Positions 25,135 to 33,084 are shown, counted from the stretch's first letter. The stretch: 64,000 nucleotides of DNA from Flavobacterium silvaticum (GCF_012911565.1 NZ_JAAMPU010000101.1:1-64000), one strand, 5' to 3'. Translations and numbers: made by a program. Notes: a model not told the origin generated them from the sequence alone.

Positions 25135-25950
25135 TCAGTTTTTGTAAGGAAAGAGCTTCAACAAACCCTGATACAATGCATTGTGAAGGATAGTCGCGTG
25201 GTTGTCTTTTTCCATCAGCATATAATCTGACGTAATGGTTGCATGTTTCCCAAGAACCTTTGAAAGTTCCGATGCTTCGCGCTGCATGACCCTGTCTTCG
25301 TCTTTGCCGACAGCGACATACACGTACTTTTTATCTTTTGGATTAACCGATAACAATCCGTCCATTTTAGACATTAGGCTTTCATTATCCCACCAAAGGC
25401 TTGGGCTGACGATGAGATAGTGTGAAAACAATTCCGGCTTTTTGAGCAGGATTTCCGTAGCGAGTAAACCACCCAAAGATTGGCCGATGATGTATTTTGT
25501 ACCGTCGGTTTTATATGTCGATGCTATGAAAGGTTGCAGCTCCTTTTCGATGAAATCGATGAAGGCTTCCGAATGACCTGTCGTGGGATAACTTTTCTTA
25601 AGGTCGGCCAAATCTGTATGGAATGTAAAATCGCGTTTACGGTCGACATTGGCAATCCCAACTACAATGAAATCCGGCATTTGGAATGTCATGTTGAAAA
25701 ACTGCACGAGCCCGACCACATGAAGGAAGTCTTCATTGCGGCTCCCGTCAAGCAAATAAATCACGGGATACGCTTTGTCTTTATCGTAGTCTTGAGGCAG
25801 ATAAATATTGAGGACGCGGTCTTCCTTAAGTATTTCAGACTTTAGCGTCCGTATTTCACCAATAGTCAACGGCTGGCTTTGCGACTGCACAGAAACAGTG
25901 GTCAGGCAAAAAACAAACGCCGTTAACAGGGAAAAACGGAGCCAAGTCAT
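25135..25950 (-). CDS. secreted esterase of the Fes/IroE-like alpha/beta hydrolase family
   Basis: A 271-residue exported alpha/beta hydrolase of the putative esterase (Esterase D / IroE) family. A signal peptide (MTWLRFSLLTAFVFCLTTVSVQSQ) is followed by LKEDRVLNIYLPQDYDKDK, AYPVIYLLDGSRNEDFLH, the nucleophile elbow IIGQSLGGLLATE (Ser near residue 155), VSPSLWWDNESLM and a C-terminal DNHATILHNALYQGL with the probable catalytic His. Relatives cleave ferric siderophore esters or other short esters. I chose the ATG at 25950, which shares ATGA with the galE stop and gives a clean signal peptide. It may be translationally coupled to galE, although a functional link is not obvious. Confidence 0.86.
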   Translation of the reverse strand: MTWLRFSLLTAFVFCLTTVSVQSQSQPLTIGEIRTLKSEILKEDRVLNIYLPQDYDKDKAYPVIYLLDGSRNEDFLHVVGLVQFFNMTFQMPDFIVVGIANVDRKRDFTFHTDLADLKKSYPTTGHSEAFIDFIEKELQPFIASTYKTDGTKYIIGQSLGGLLATEILLKKPELFSHYLIVSPSLWWDNESLMSKMDGLLSVNPKDKKYVYVAVGKDEDRVMQREASELSKVLGKHATITSDYMLMEKDNHATILHNALYQGLLKLFPYKN

Positions 25951-26960
25951 GACCGCACTTTTTGCTCCCACTTCCACGCACTTCTAAGTCCGTCTTCCAA
26001 CGTCAATTTGGTTTTCCAGCCCAAGATTTCATTGGCTTTATCAGTTGATGCATAAGCCGAAATCACATCGCCTTCACGACGATCGACTATTTTATAAGGC
26101 AGTTTTTGGCCGCTGACTTTTTCAAAGGCATTGATGACTTCCAATACCGAGCTTCCGGTTCCCGTACCAAGGTTGAAGGTTTCTACCTTTTGAATGTTTT
26201 TCTTTTCAACGAGACGCTTCAATGCCGTAACATGTGCATTGGCCAGATCGACGACGTGTATGTAATCGCGTATGCACGTCCCGTCCGGTGTTGGATAATC
26301 GTTTCCGTAAACAGAAAGTTCCTTGCGCAATCCCATTGCCGTTTGCGTGATGTACGGGACGAGGTTTTGGGGCACGCCGATAGGCAATTCACCTATTTGC
26401 GCCGAATCATGCGCTCCGATTGGGTTGAAGTAACGCAACAAAATAGCATCGATGCCTGTTACTTTGGCGACATCCTGTATAATTTCCTCTCCAATCTGTT
26501 TGGTGTTTCCGTAAGGCGACATCGCAGGTTGAACGGATGCATCTTCTGTAATCGGCATTTTTTCGGCCTGTCCGTAGACCGTGCAGGACGAACTGAAAAT
26601 AAAATGTGCCTCCGGTTTTTGGGATAGTTCCTGAAGCAGATAGACTAGTGCATTGATATTGTTCTCATAATACAACAGCGGATTCTCGACACTTTCACCT
26701 ACCGCTTTTGAAGCTGCAAAATGGATGACGCCCAAAACATCATTGTATCTCCTGAAGAAATCCGATACTGATGCTTTGTCCCGCAGGTCAATCTTTTCAA
26801 AAGCCGGTTTTTTACCTGAAATAGCCGCAATGCCATCAAGTACCGATTCGCTGGCGTTTGACAGATTGTCGATCACGACTACGTTAAAACCCTCTTTCTG
26901 AAGTTCAACTACGGTGTGAGACCCGATGAAGCCTAAGCCTCCTGTAACAAGTATTTTCAT
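25947..26960 (-). CDS. galE: UDP-glucose 4-epimerase
   Basis: GalE interconverts UDP-glucose and UDP-galactose for galactose use and surface sugars. The 337-residue extended short-chain dehydrogenase begins MKILVTGGLGFIGSHTVVEL (NAD-binding GxxGxxG), has the Ser in FIFSSSCTVYGQ, the catalytic YGNTK (YxxxK) and ILLRYFNPIGAH. The segment LVPYITQTAMGLRKELSVYGNDYPTPDGTC is typical of GalE rather than of other epimerases. The ATG at 26960 is used because the earlier in-frame stretch lies in a dispersed repeat element (26976-27113) and is not protein-like. The stop overlaps the esterase start. Confidence 0.94.
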   Translation of the reverse strand: MKILVTGGLGFIGSHTVVELQKEGFNVVVIDNLSNASESVLDGIAAISGKKPAFEKIDLRDKASVSDFFRRYNDVLGVIHFAASKAVGESVENPLLYYENNINALVYLLQELSQKPEAHFIFSSSCTVYGQAEKMPITEDASVQPAMSPYGNTKQIGEEIIQDVAKVTGIDAILLRYFNPIGAHDSAQIGELPIGVPQNLVPYITQTAMGLRKELSVYGNDYPTPDGTCIRDYIHVVDLANAHVTALKRLVEKKNIQKVETFNLGTGTGSSVLEVINAFEKVSGQKLPYKIVDRREGDVISAYASTDKANEILGWKTKLTLEDGLRSAWKWEQKVRS

Positions 26961-26975
26961 AAAGCATGCTGGTCT

Positions 26976-27113
26976 GAAAGCCCTAGCCCTGATGTGAGTG
27001 AAAATCCTTTGTGAAGCCTTGTTGGCGAACAAAGATTATCTCACAGGACTCGATTTTCTTTTTGTGTTCGATCCGTTCGCTGCGCTCGGGTGGAGCGGGC
27101 AGCAGGTTCCCGG
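26976..27113 (-). repeat. dispersed intergenic element, copy A
   Basis: Read on the minus strand it begins GGGAACCTGCTGCCCGCTC and ends CATCAGGGCTAGGGCTTTC. These ends resemble those of copy B at 54396-54550 (CTGCCCGCTC at one side, CATCGGGGTTGGGCTTTG at the other), while the interiors differ. The inside holds a short inverted repeat CTTTGT / ACAAAG at 27008-27033. No coding potential is seen. The layout resembles non-coding elements I recall from other Flavobacterium intergenic regions. Confidence 0.55.
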
Positions 27114-27122
27114 CTCCTGAAA

Positions 27123-28253
27123 TTATTTTAAAAAATCCAATATCGTATTCGTAATAAACCCAATCTGTTCGTCGTCAAGTTCGGTGTGCATTGGCAGCGA
27201 CAGCACTTCTTTGCACAGTTGATTCGTCACCGGAAAATCACTTTCGTCGTAGCGTGAATCGGCATACGCTTTTTGGGCGTGAAGCGGAATAGGGTAGTAA
27301 ATGGCACACGGAATGCCGTTGTCGAGCAGGTGCTGCATCAGCGCATCGCGGTCGGCATCGATGATACGCAGCGTGTATTGGTGGAACACGTGGCTGTCTT
27401 TGGCACCTTCAATAACTGGTGTAATTATGTTTTTGTGGTTGGCAAGAGCCGATGAATATTTGGAAGCCGCCAACTGACGCGCGTCGTTATATTGGTCAAG
27501 CAACGGTAATTTTGCATTTAAAACGGCAGCCTGAACACTGTCCAGACGTGAATTCACCCCGACCACATCATGGTGGTAACGCACGTACATGCCGTGGTTC
27601 ACGATACCGCGAAGGGTGTGGGCAAGTGCGTCGTCATTGGTGAAAATCGCACCGCCATCACCGTAGCAACCAAGGTTTTTGGAGGGAAAGAACGAAGTCG
27701 AAGCGACATGGCCTATTGTTCCGACTTTTTTGCTGGAACCATCTTTGGATTTATAATTCGCGCCGATAGCCTGGGCGTTGTCCTCTATGACATATAAATT
27801 ATGCTCGGCCGCGAGTTCCATGATGGCATCCATATTGGCCGCCTGCCCGAACAGATGCACCGGAACGATAGCCTTTGTCTTTGGCGTGATGGCTTTTTTG
27901 ATAGCATCGATGGAAATATTGAACGTGTCAGCCTCGACGTCTACGAGAACCGGAGTCAGTTGCAAAAGCGCGATGACTTCTACCGTTGCGGCAAACGTGA
28001 AATCGGCGGTGATGACCTCGTCTCCGGGTTGAAGGCCGAGACCCATCATGGCGATTTGCAAGGCATCGGTTCCATTGGCACACGGAATTACGTGTTTGGC
28101 TCCGAGGTATTCCTCCAACGATTTTTGAAAACTGTGTACCTGTGGCCCGTTGATATAAGCCGTATTGTCAAGAACTTCCTGTATTCCGGAATTGACTGTT
28201 TCTTTGATGCGGTCGTACTGGGATTTCAGGTCGACCATCTGGATTTTTTTCAT
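27123..28253 (-). CDS. DegT/DnrJ/EryC1/StrS family sugar aminotransferase
   Basis: A 376-residue PLP enzyme that transfers an amino group from glutamate to a nucleotide-linked keto sugar, used for lipopolysaccharide, capsule or glycan sugars. Visible features: IPCANGTDALQIAMMGLGL (phosphate-binding loop, residues ~56-74), ADFTFAATVEVIAL, IVPVHLFGQAANMD, YVIEDNAQAIGA with the PLP-ring Asp, and the PLP-lysine SFFPSKNLGCYGDGGA (Lys near residue 187), then GVNSRLDSVQAAVL. It lies leftward upstream of galE, separated by a dispersed repeat, and divergent from waaA. A TACCTTTG -7 element lies at 28273-28280 on the minus strand. The exact sugar substrate is not known. Confidence 0.92.
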   Translation of the reverse strand: MKKIQMVDLKSQYDRIKETVNSGIQEVLDNTAYINGPQVHSFQKSLEEYLGAKHVIPCANGTDALQIAMMGLGLQPGDEVITADFTFAATVEVIALLQLTPVLVDVEADTFNISIDAIKKAITPKTKAIVPVHLFGQAANMDAIMELAAEHNLYVIEDNAQAIGANYKSKDGSSKKVGTIGHVASTSFFPSKNLGCYGDGGAIFTNDDALAHTLRGIVNHGMYVRYHHDVVGVNSRLDSVQAAVLNAKLPLLDQYNDARQLAASKYSSALANHKNIITPVIEGAKDSHVFHQYTLRIIDADRDALMQHLLDNGIPCAIYYPIPLHAQKAYADSRYDESDFPVTNQLCKEVLSLPMHTELDDEQIGFITNTILDFLK

Positions 28254-28627
28254 GCAGGATTGTAATTGCCACCAAAGGTAGGAAAATGAGGTTTTTGAAT
28301 TAATAAATACTGATTATTAATAATGAACACCCGACGCTTTTTTGCCGAATTGTATGGAGCAAAGCGGAGTGGCAACTATATCATTTTGCCGGATTCTGCC
28401 GCTTTTTGCCAGTTTTGACCGAATCCGGCGGTTTTTGCAGGTTCCTGCAGGTTTCGTTTTACTCTCGTTTTACTCTTGCTTTACTCTCGCTTTGGTGCAT
28501 TTTCAAAAATACGGGCCAGCCAGCCGTACCTATATGCCAAAAATGGGGCAAAAGTAAAACGAGACTAAACCATGATTCGAAGCAGCCCCGTTCCAATGCT
28601 GTATATAAACCCGTATATTTGGCCACA
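28254..28627. other. 374-bp repeat-rich intergenic region without a recognised gene
   Basis: The gap between the divergent DegT aminotransferase and waaA genes contains a perfect 9-bp inverted repeat (GCCGGATTC at 28388-28396 with GAATCCGGC at 28421-28429), three tandem 11-nt units of the type CGTTTTACTCT at 28455-28487, and a 12-bp inverted repeat (28463-28474 with 28553-28564, AGTAAAACGAGA on the right). Several GCTTTTTGCC-like words recur from 28335 onward. The open frames inside are short and not protein-like. A TATATTTG -7 element for waaA lies at its right end (28614-28621). Confidence 0.7.
28455..28487 (+). repeat. tandem 11-bp repeat
   Basis: Three units, CGTTTTACTCT, CGTTTTACTCT and TGCTTTACTCT, are followed by a partial fourth (CGCTTTGG). 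The first two are identical. Confidence 0.85.
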
Positions 28628-29872
28628 ATGTTTTTCCTGTACGATATACTCATTTCAATTGCGTGGTTTTTTCTGCGTATCGTGGCCGGGTCCAGTGCCA
28701 AAATGAAACTTTTTGTTTCCGGACGAAAATCTGTTTTTACCAATCTTTCGGAAAAAATTTCAAGCTCAGATAAAACCATCTGGTTCCACGCCGCTTCACT
28801 GGGCGAATATGAACAAGGACTTCCGGTCATGGAGCAGATGCGTCTCAAATTCCCATCGCATAAAATGGTGTTGACGTTCTTTTCCCCATCCGGATACGAA
28901 GTCCGTAAAAACAACACAGTGGCAAATGTGACGGTTTACCTGCCGATGGATACGGTGTCAAATGCCAAAAAATTCCTCGACATCGTACATCCGGAAATCG
29001 TGTTTATGATCAAATACGAATACTGGCCCAATTATCTCAATGAACTAAAAAAACGAAATATCCGGACGTTCCTGGTTTCAGGAATTTTTCGCGAGAACCA
29101 GGTTTTCTTTAAATGGTACGGAAACTTCTACAGAAAAGCGCTTGATGCCTTTGAGCATTTCTTTGTGCAGAATGCGACTTCAAAGGAATTGTTGGCCAAG
29201 CTGGAAAAATTCAATGCCACGGTTTCGGGCGATACAAGGTTCGATCGGGTGGCAGCTATCCTTGAAAAAGACAACTCACTTGAGGTTATCGAAAAATTCT
29301 GCCACGGCAAACTGACTGTCGTGATTGGAAGTTCGTGGCCGGAAGATGAATTGTTGCTGTCTGCGTACATTAACCAAGGCCGGAATGACATCAAATATAT
29401 TTTCGCGCCTCATAACATAAAAGAACCGCAGATTGCCAAACTTAAGGACGGTCTTTTGAAGAATGTGCTGTTGTTTTCTGATCGTGAAGGAAAAAACCTT
29501 TCGGAATATGATGTACTGATCGTGGACAATGTAGGCATGCTGACCAAAATCTACAGTTATGCCGATATCGCTTACGTGGGCGGCGGTTTCGGCAATCCGG
29601 GCGTCCACAACATCCTGGAACCGGCGACTTTTGGCGTTCCGGTTGTCATCGGGCCGAATTACTCGCATTTTGCAGAGGCGACTGCTTTGGTCAATATGGG
29701 CGGATGTGTTTCAATCAAAACTGGCTCCGAACTTACCGAAACCCTGGATGCGTTGCTTTCGAATTCAGATGAACGACTTGAAAAAGGCCACATTTGCAGC
29801 ACGTTTGTCCAGATGAATAAAGGCGCCGTGGATAAAATCGTCACTTATTTTGAAGATGGACGTAACGATTAA
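28628..29872 (+). CDS. waaA: 3-deoxy-D-manno-octulosonic acid transferase
   Basis: WaaA (KdtA) adds Kdo residues to lipid IV-A at the inner membrane, an essential step of lipid A-core synthesis. The 414-residue protein has an N-terminal membrane anchor (MFFLYDILISIAWFFLRIV), the acceptor-domain motif IWFHAASLGEYEQGLPV with the catalytic Glu, and YEYWPNYLNELKKRNIRTFLVSG. The C-terminal GT-B domain ends in the CMP-Kdo site VGGGFGNPGVHNILEPATFGVPVVIGPNY. The frame is open upstream into repeat DNA, but ATG 28628 gives the normal start. A TATATTTG -7 element ends at 28621, so the transcript may begin at or within a few bases of the ATG. Confidence 0.94.
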   Translation: MFFLYDILISIAWFFLRIVAGSSAKMKLFVSGRKSVFTNLSEKISSSDKTIWFHAASLGEYEQGLPVMEQMRLKFPSHKMVLTFFSPSGYEVRKNNTVANVTVYLPMDTVSNAKKFLDIVHPEIVFMIKYEYWPNYLNELKKRNIRTFLVSGIFRENQVFFKWYGNFYRKALDAFEHFFVQNATSKELLAKLEKFNATVSGDTRFDRVAAILEKDNSLEVIEKFCHGKLTVVIGSSWPEDELLLSAYINQGRNDIKYIFAPHNIKEPQIAKLKDGLLKNVLLFSDREGKNLSEYDVLIVDNVGMLTKIYSYADIAYVGGGFGNPGVHNILEPATFGVPVVIGPNYSHFAEATALVNMGGCVSIKTGSELTETLDALLSNSDERLEKGHICSTFVQMNKGAVDKIVTYFEDGRND

Positions 29873-30305
29873 ACCGGCATTGCAGACAAACGTTCCAGAA
29901 ATCACGCAGCTGATGCAGGATTTTTATGCCATAGACGGCTATCCGATGGATCAAACGAAATCCGGCGCATTGTTGTCCGAATTCATCAAGGACGAAAAAC
30001 ACGGAGGCGTCTGGCTGGTTACAAAAGAGGAAACGACATGCGGGTACATCATCCTGACACTGATATTCAGTTTCGAGTACGGCGGCTGGATCGGTTTTTT
30101 GGATGAGCTGTATATTAAGGACGAATTCCGCGGGCAAGGCATCGGGAAAGTCGCGGTGGATTTCATCATCTCGGAAGCAAAAAGGCGTCAACTCAAATTG
30201 CTATATCTTGAAGTCGAACCGCATAATGAATCGGCACAAAAATTATATCTCGACAAAGGTTTCAAACAACACAAGCGAAAGTTGCTCGCCTGGAAACCGG
30301 GATAA
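29856..30305 (+). CDS. GNAT family N-acetyltransferase
   Basis: A 149-residue acyl-CoA-dependent acetyltransferase of the GNAT fold. The acetyl-CoA binding motif A is visible as FLDELYIKDEFRGQGIGKVAVDFI (about residues 80-103), with Q/RxxGxG/A as RGQGIG. Motif B follows in LYLEVEPHNESAQKLYLDKGF (~116-136). The substrate, either a small amine or a protein N-terminus, is unknown. The ATG at 29856 lies inside the 3' end of waaA (17-nt overlap), suggesting translational coupling, though the functional link with waaA is not evident. Thirty-two bases separate its stop from the S46 peptidase gene. Confidence 0.88.
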   Translation: MDVTIKPALQTNVPEITQLMQDFYAIDGYPMDQTKSGALLSEFIKDEKHGGVWLVTKEETTCGYIILTLIFSFEYGGWIGFLDELYIKDEFRGQGIGKVAVDFIISEAKRRQLKLLYLEVEPHNESAQKLYLDKGFKQHKRKLLAWKPG

Positions 30306-30337
30306 TTAACAATTAACGATTACTAATTAATAATTTG

Positions 30338-32479
30338 ATGCGAATACTTAAGTTACTCCTCTTGCTTGTTTCTGGAACTTGTTTTTCACAACAAGGTGGC
30401 ATGTGGATTCCGTCTTTGCTTGACGGGATGAATGCAAAGGAAATGAAAAGCCTCGGCATGAAAATGTCGGTCAGCGATATTTACGATGTGAACAAATCGA
30501 GCCTTAAAGATGCGGTGCCACAGTTCAACGGCGGATGCACGTCTGAAGTGATCTCGCCAAAAGGACTCGTATTGACGAATCATCACTGCGGTTTCGATGC
30601 GATACAAAATCATTCCAGCGTGGAGCACGATTATCTTCAGGATGGTTTCTGGGCGTATAAGATGGAAGATGAGTTGCCGAATCCGGATATGGTCGTGACT
30701 TTTATTGTACGCATTGAAGACGTGACGGCAAAGGTTCTCGAAGGCACACCATCATTGGCCGAAGCCGACAGGCAAAAAAAAATACAGGAAAATATTACGG
30801 CGCTTTCGGCCTCATTGCCAAAAGAAAGCTGGCAGGAAAACAAGATCCGGACGTTTTACGAAGGTAACCAATATATGCTTTTTGTGACCGAAACATTCAA
30901 GGACATCCGTTTGGTAGGTGCACCGCCATCTTCAATCGGAAAGTTTGGTTCCGATACGGATAACTGGGTCTGGCCCCGGCATACGGGCGATTTTTCACTG
31001 TTCCGGATTTACGCCGACAAAAACAACAAACCGGCTGCCTATTCAAAAGACAACGTGCCTTATGTGCCGAAACATTTTCTCCCGATTTCACTTGACGGGA
31101 TTTCAGAAGACGACTTTACGCTGGTTTTCGGTTATCCGGGAAGAACGACCGAATACCTGCCATCGTTTGCAGTGGCGCAAATCGTCAACGAACTGAATCC
31201 GGCAAAAATAGAAATACGCGAAGCCGCTTTGAAAGTGGAAGACGGCTTCATGCGTAAGGATCAGGCAATCAAAATACAGTATGCCTCAAAATATGCAAGC
31301 ATTGCCAACTACTGGAAAAAGTGGATTGGGGAAACGCAAGGTTTGAAAAAAACGAATGCCATCGGCCTGAAACAGCAGGAAGAAAAGGAGTTTGCACAGA
31401 AAGTCAATAAAGCCGGGAAACAGGCTGAATATGGAAATGTATTGTCGCAGTTCGAAATCAAATACAATGAGATTGCCCCGTATGCCTTATCGCGTGATAT
31501 TTTTATGGAAGTAGCGCTCCGGAACCAGGAATTGCTTACTGTTGGATTTAAAATGTATCAGCTTGAGCAGATTTTACAGGCCAAAGGGGAACAGGCGTTC
31601 AACGCGCGTAAGCAGAATTTATCTGACGGACTCGGTGACTTTTACAAGGACTACAACAAACAGGTCGATGAGAAAGTCTTCGAACAATTGATCGGCATAT
31701 ACTCCAAAAAGACGCCTCAGCAGTTCGTGCCTGAGTCTTTGAAGAATATCGATGCGACGAATCTTACCCAAAAAGTGTATTCCGGAACAAAGCTTACGAG
31801 TTGGAATGGCGTTAAAGAGCTGTTGGACGGCGACAGTAAAACCGTTTTGGCGAAACTCAACGCCGATCCGGGTTATCAGGTGATAAAAGCTATGGCCGAT
31901 ACCTATTATGATAAGATTTCATCCAAATATGAAGAAATCAACCTTTCCATTTCTGGTCTGCAACGCGATTACATGAAGGCCCAACTGGAATTGAATAAAG
32001 ACGGACGGATTTTCCCCGACGCGAATTCAACCTTACGCGTAACGTACGGCAAAGTAAAAGGCTATCAGCCAAAAGATGCCGTTTACTATGAGCCCGTGAC
32101 GTATCTGGATGGGGTGATGGAGAAATATATTCCCGGAGATTATGAGTTCGATGTGCCGCAAAAGCTGATCGACCTGTATAACAAAAAAGAGTACGGGCCT
32201 TATGGCGTTAAAGGAAAAATGCCGGTTTGTTTTATCGGGACCAACCATACGACAGGTGGGAATTCAGGAAGCCCGGCTATTGATGCAAAGGGAAATCTTA
32301 TCGGGTTGAATTTTGACCGTGTCTGGGAAGGAACAATGAGCGATATTCACTACGACCCTTCGATTTGCCGCAATATTATGATGGATGCGAGATATTTGTT
32401 GTTCATCATAGACAAATTTGCCAATGCCCAAAACCTTATGAATGAGCTTAAACTGGTTCATCCGAAAAAAAACAAATAA
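30338..32479 (+). CDS. S46 family dipeptidyl-peptidase, DPP11-like
   Basis: S46 peptidases are periplasmic serine exopeptidases that release dipeptides from peptides, important for flavobacterial peptide nutrition. The 713-residue protein has a signal peptide (MRILKLLLLLVSGTCFSQ), the His motif LTNHHCGFDAIQ (about residue 80), the SDTDNWVWPRHTGDFSLFR segment with the catalytic Asp, and the Ser motif TGGNSGSPAID (~635-645). Eighteen residues after that Ser comes Arg in NFDRVWEG. In characterised enzymes this position is Arg in DPP11 (Asp/Glu at P1) and Gly in DPP7 (hydrophobic P1), so acidic specificity is predicted. The ATG at 30338 is preferred to a TTG one codon earlier. Confidence 0.93.
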   Translation: MRILKLLLLLVSGTCFSQQGGMWIPSLLDGMNAKEMKSLGMKMSVSDIYDVNKSSLKDAVPQFNGGCTSEVISPKGLVLTNHHCGFDAIQNHSSVEHDYLQDGFWAYKMEDELPNPDMVVTFIVRIEDVTAKVLEGTPSLAEADRQKKIQENITALSASLPKESWQENKIRTFYEGNQYMLFVTETFKDIRLVGAPPSSIGKFGSDTDNWVWPRHTGDFSLFRIYADKNNKPAAYSKDNVPYVPKHFLPISLDGISEDDFTLVFGYPGRTTEYLPSFAVAQIVNELNPAKIEIREAALKVEDGFMRKDQAIKIQYASKYASIANYWKKWIGETQGLKKTNAIGLKQQEEKEFAQKVNKAGKQAEYGNVLSQFEIKYNEIAPYALSRDIFMEVALRNQELLTVGFKMYQLEQILQAKGEQAFNARKQNLSDGLGDFYKDYNKQVDEKVFEQLIGIYSKKTPQQFVPESLKNIDATNLTQKVYSGTKLTSWNGVKELLDGDSKTVLAKLNADPGYQVIKAMADTYYDKISSKYEEINLSISGLQRDYMKAQLELNKDGRIFPDANSTLRVTYGKVKGYQPKDAVYYEPVTYLDGVMEKYIPGDYEFDVPQKLIDLYNKKEYGPYGVKGKMPVCFIGTNHTTGGNSGSPAIDAKGNLIGLNFDRVWEGTMSDIHYDPSICRNIMMDARYLLFIIDKFANAQNLMNELKLVHPKKNK

Positions 32480-32500
32480 TTTTTCATATTCTGCATTTTC

Positions 32501-32516
32501 TGGCACAGTACTTGTA
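32501..32516 (+). promoter_or_regulatory. candidate sigma-54 (RpoN) promoter
   Basis: TGGCACAGTACTTGTA matches TGGCAC-N5-TTGCA in all positions of the -24 box, with 10 nt between the GG and the -12 dinucleotide as required; the -12 box reads TTGTA rather than TTGCA. It points toward the small lipoprotein gene at 32638 (about 110 nt downstream of the predicted start). A separate TATCTTTG -7 element (32593-32600) without a well-spaced -33 box lies closer to that gene. Confidence 0.4.
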
Positions 32517-32637
32517 AAATGCGCGACGGCAAAACGAATAAGTTCAACGCCGGAAAATTTTTGAAAAAAAAATTACCGAATTAAAAAATTTATATCTTTG
32601 CCACGAATTAATAATTAACCTTTTATAATTAAGTAAG

Positions 32638-32865
32638 ATGAAAAAAGTATTTTTAAGCCTAGCTATGGTTGCTGCTTTGACAGTTGTTTCATGCAAGCAA
32701 AACGAAGAGAAACCAGAAGAAACTACAACTGAAGCTACAACTGAAGTTGTAACTGAGCCTGCTGTTGACACAACTGCTGCTGCTCCTGCTGCTGACACTA
32801 CAGCTGCTGCTGCACCTGCTGCTACAACTACTACTACAACTGAAACTACAACTGAGAAGAAATAA
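32638..32865 (+). CDS. small Thr/Ala-rich lipoprotein
   Basis: The 75-residue product begins with a lipoprotein signal (MKKVFLSLAMVAALTVVSC, lipobox VVSC, Cys19), followed by a charged KQNEEKPEE stretch and then a low-complexity region made almost only of Thr, Ala, Glu, Val and Pro: TTTEATTEVV, DTTAAAPAADTTAAAAPAA, TTTTTTETTTEKK. No fold or enzyme motif is expected. Such tails are often extended, glycosylated linkers on the cell envelope; the Thr-rich part could carry O-glycans of the Bacteroidota D(S/T)(A/I/L/V/M/T) type, since DTTA occurs twice. The gene is flanked by a possible sigma-54 promoter upstream and a terminator at 32891-32917. Function is unknown. Confidence 0.8.
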   Translation: MKKVFLSLAMVAALTVVSCKQNEEKPEETTTEATTEVVTEPAVDTTAAAPAADTTAAAAPAATTTTTTETTTEKK

Positions 32866-32890
32866 TTCTCTCTGTTTTCAGAAAAGAAAT

Positions 32891-32917
32891 AAGCTCCGCA
32901 TTGCGGGGCTTTTTTTT
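32891..32917 (+). terminator. terminator after the Thr/Ala-rich lipoprotein gene
   Basis: AAGCTCCGC and GCGGGGCT pair around an ATT loop and are followed by eight T. Confidence 0.9.
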
Positions 32918-32942
32918 GCGCTGAACCGAACCGAAAAGACAT

Positions 32943-32975
32943 AAAAAAACCCGTAAGGAAATTTCCTTACGGGTT
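32943..32975 (-). terminator. terminator of the tRNA-Gly/tRNA-Leu transcript
   Basis: On the minus strand the stem AACCCGTAAGGAAA / TTTCCTTACGGGTT is essentially perfect and is followed by seven T. It lies 7 nt downstream of tRNA-Leu. Confidence 0.9.
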
Positions 32976-32982
32976 TACTTCG

Positions 32983-33068
32983 TACTCGGAGCGGGACTTG
33001 AACCCGCACAGGCATTACTGCCCACTGGATTTTAAGTCCAGCGTGTCTACCGATTTCACCATCCGAGC
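32983..33068 (-). tRNA. tRNA-Leu (anticodon TAA)
   Basis: An 86-nt class II tRNA on the minus strand. The acceptor stem GCTCGGA pairs with TCCGAGT; the D-arm contains GGTAGACAC; the anticodon stem-loop CTGGACTTAAAATCCAG carries TAA; a long variable arm (TGGGCAGTAATGCCTGT) follows, then the T-arm GCGGGTTCAAGTCCCGC. No CCA is encoded. It reads UUA codons. It is the second gene of a two-tRNA transcript with tRNA-Gly 16 nt upstream. Confidence 0.97.
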
Positions 33069-33084
33069 GGTAGTCGCACCTTAG

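Noticed and set aside
28342..28557. Short plus-strand open frames in the waaA upstream gap
   Set aside because: They consist of translated tandem repeats, lack a conserved start and have no known motif.
32544..32942. Long open frame on the minus strand across the Thr/Ala-rich lipoprotein gene
   Set aside because: The translation is a Val/Ala/Ser low-complexity mirror of the repetitive ACT/GCT codons on the other strand; it has no signal or fold features and runs over two terminators.
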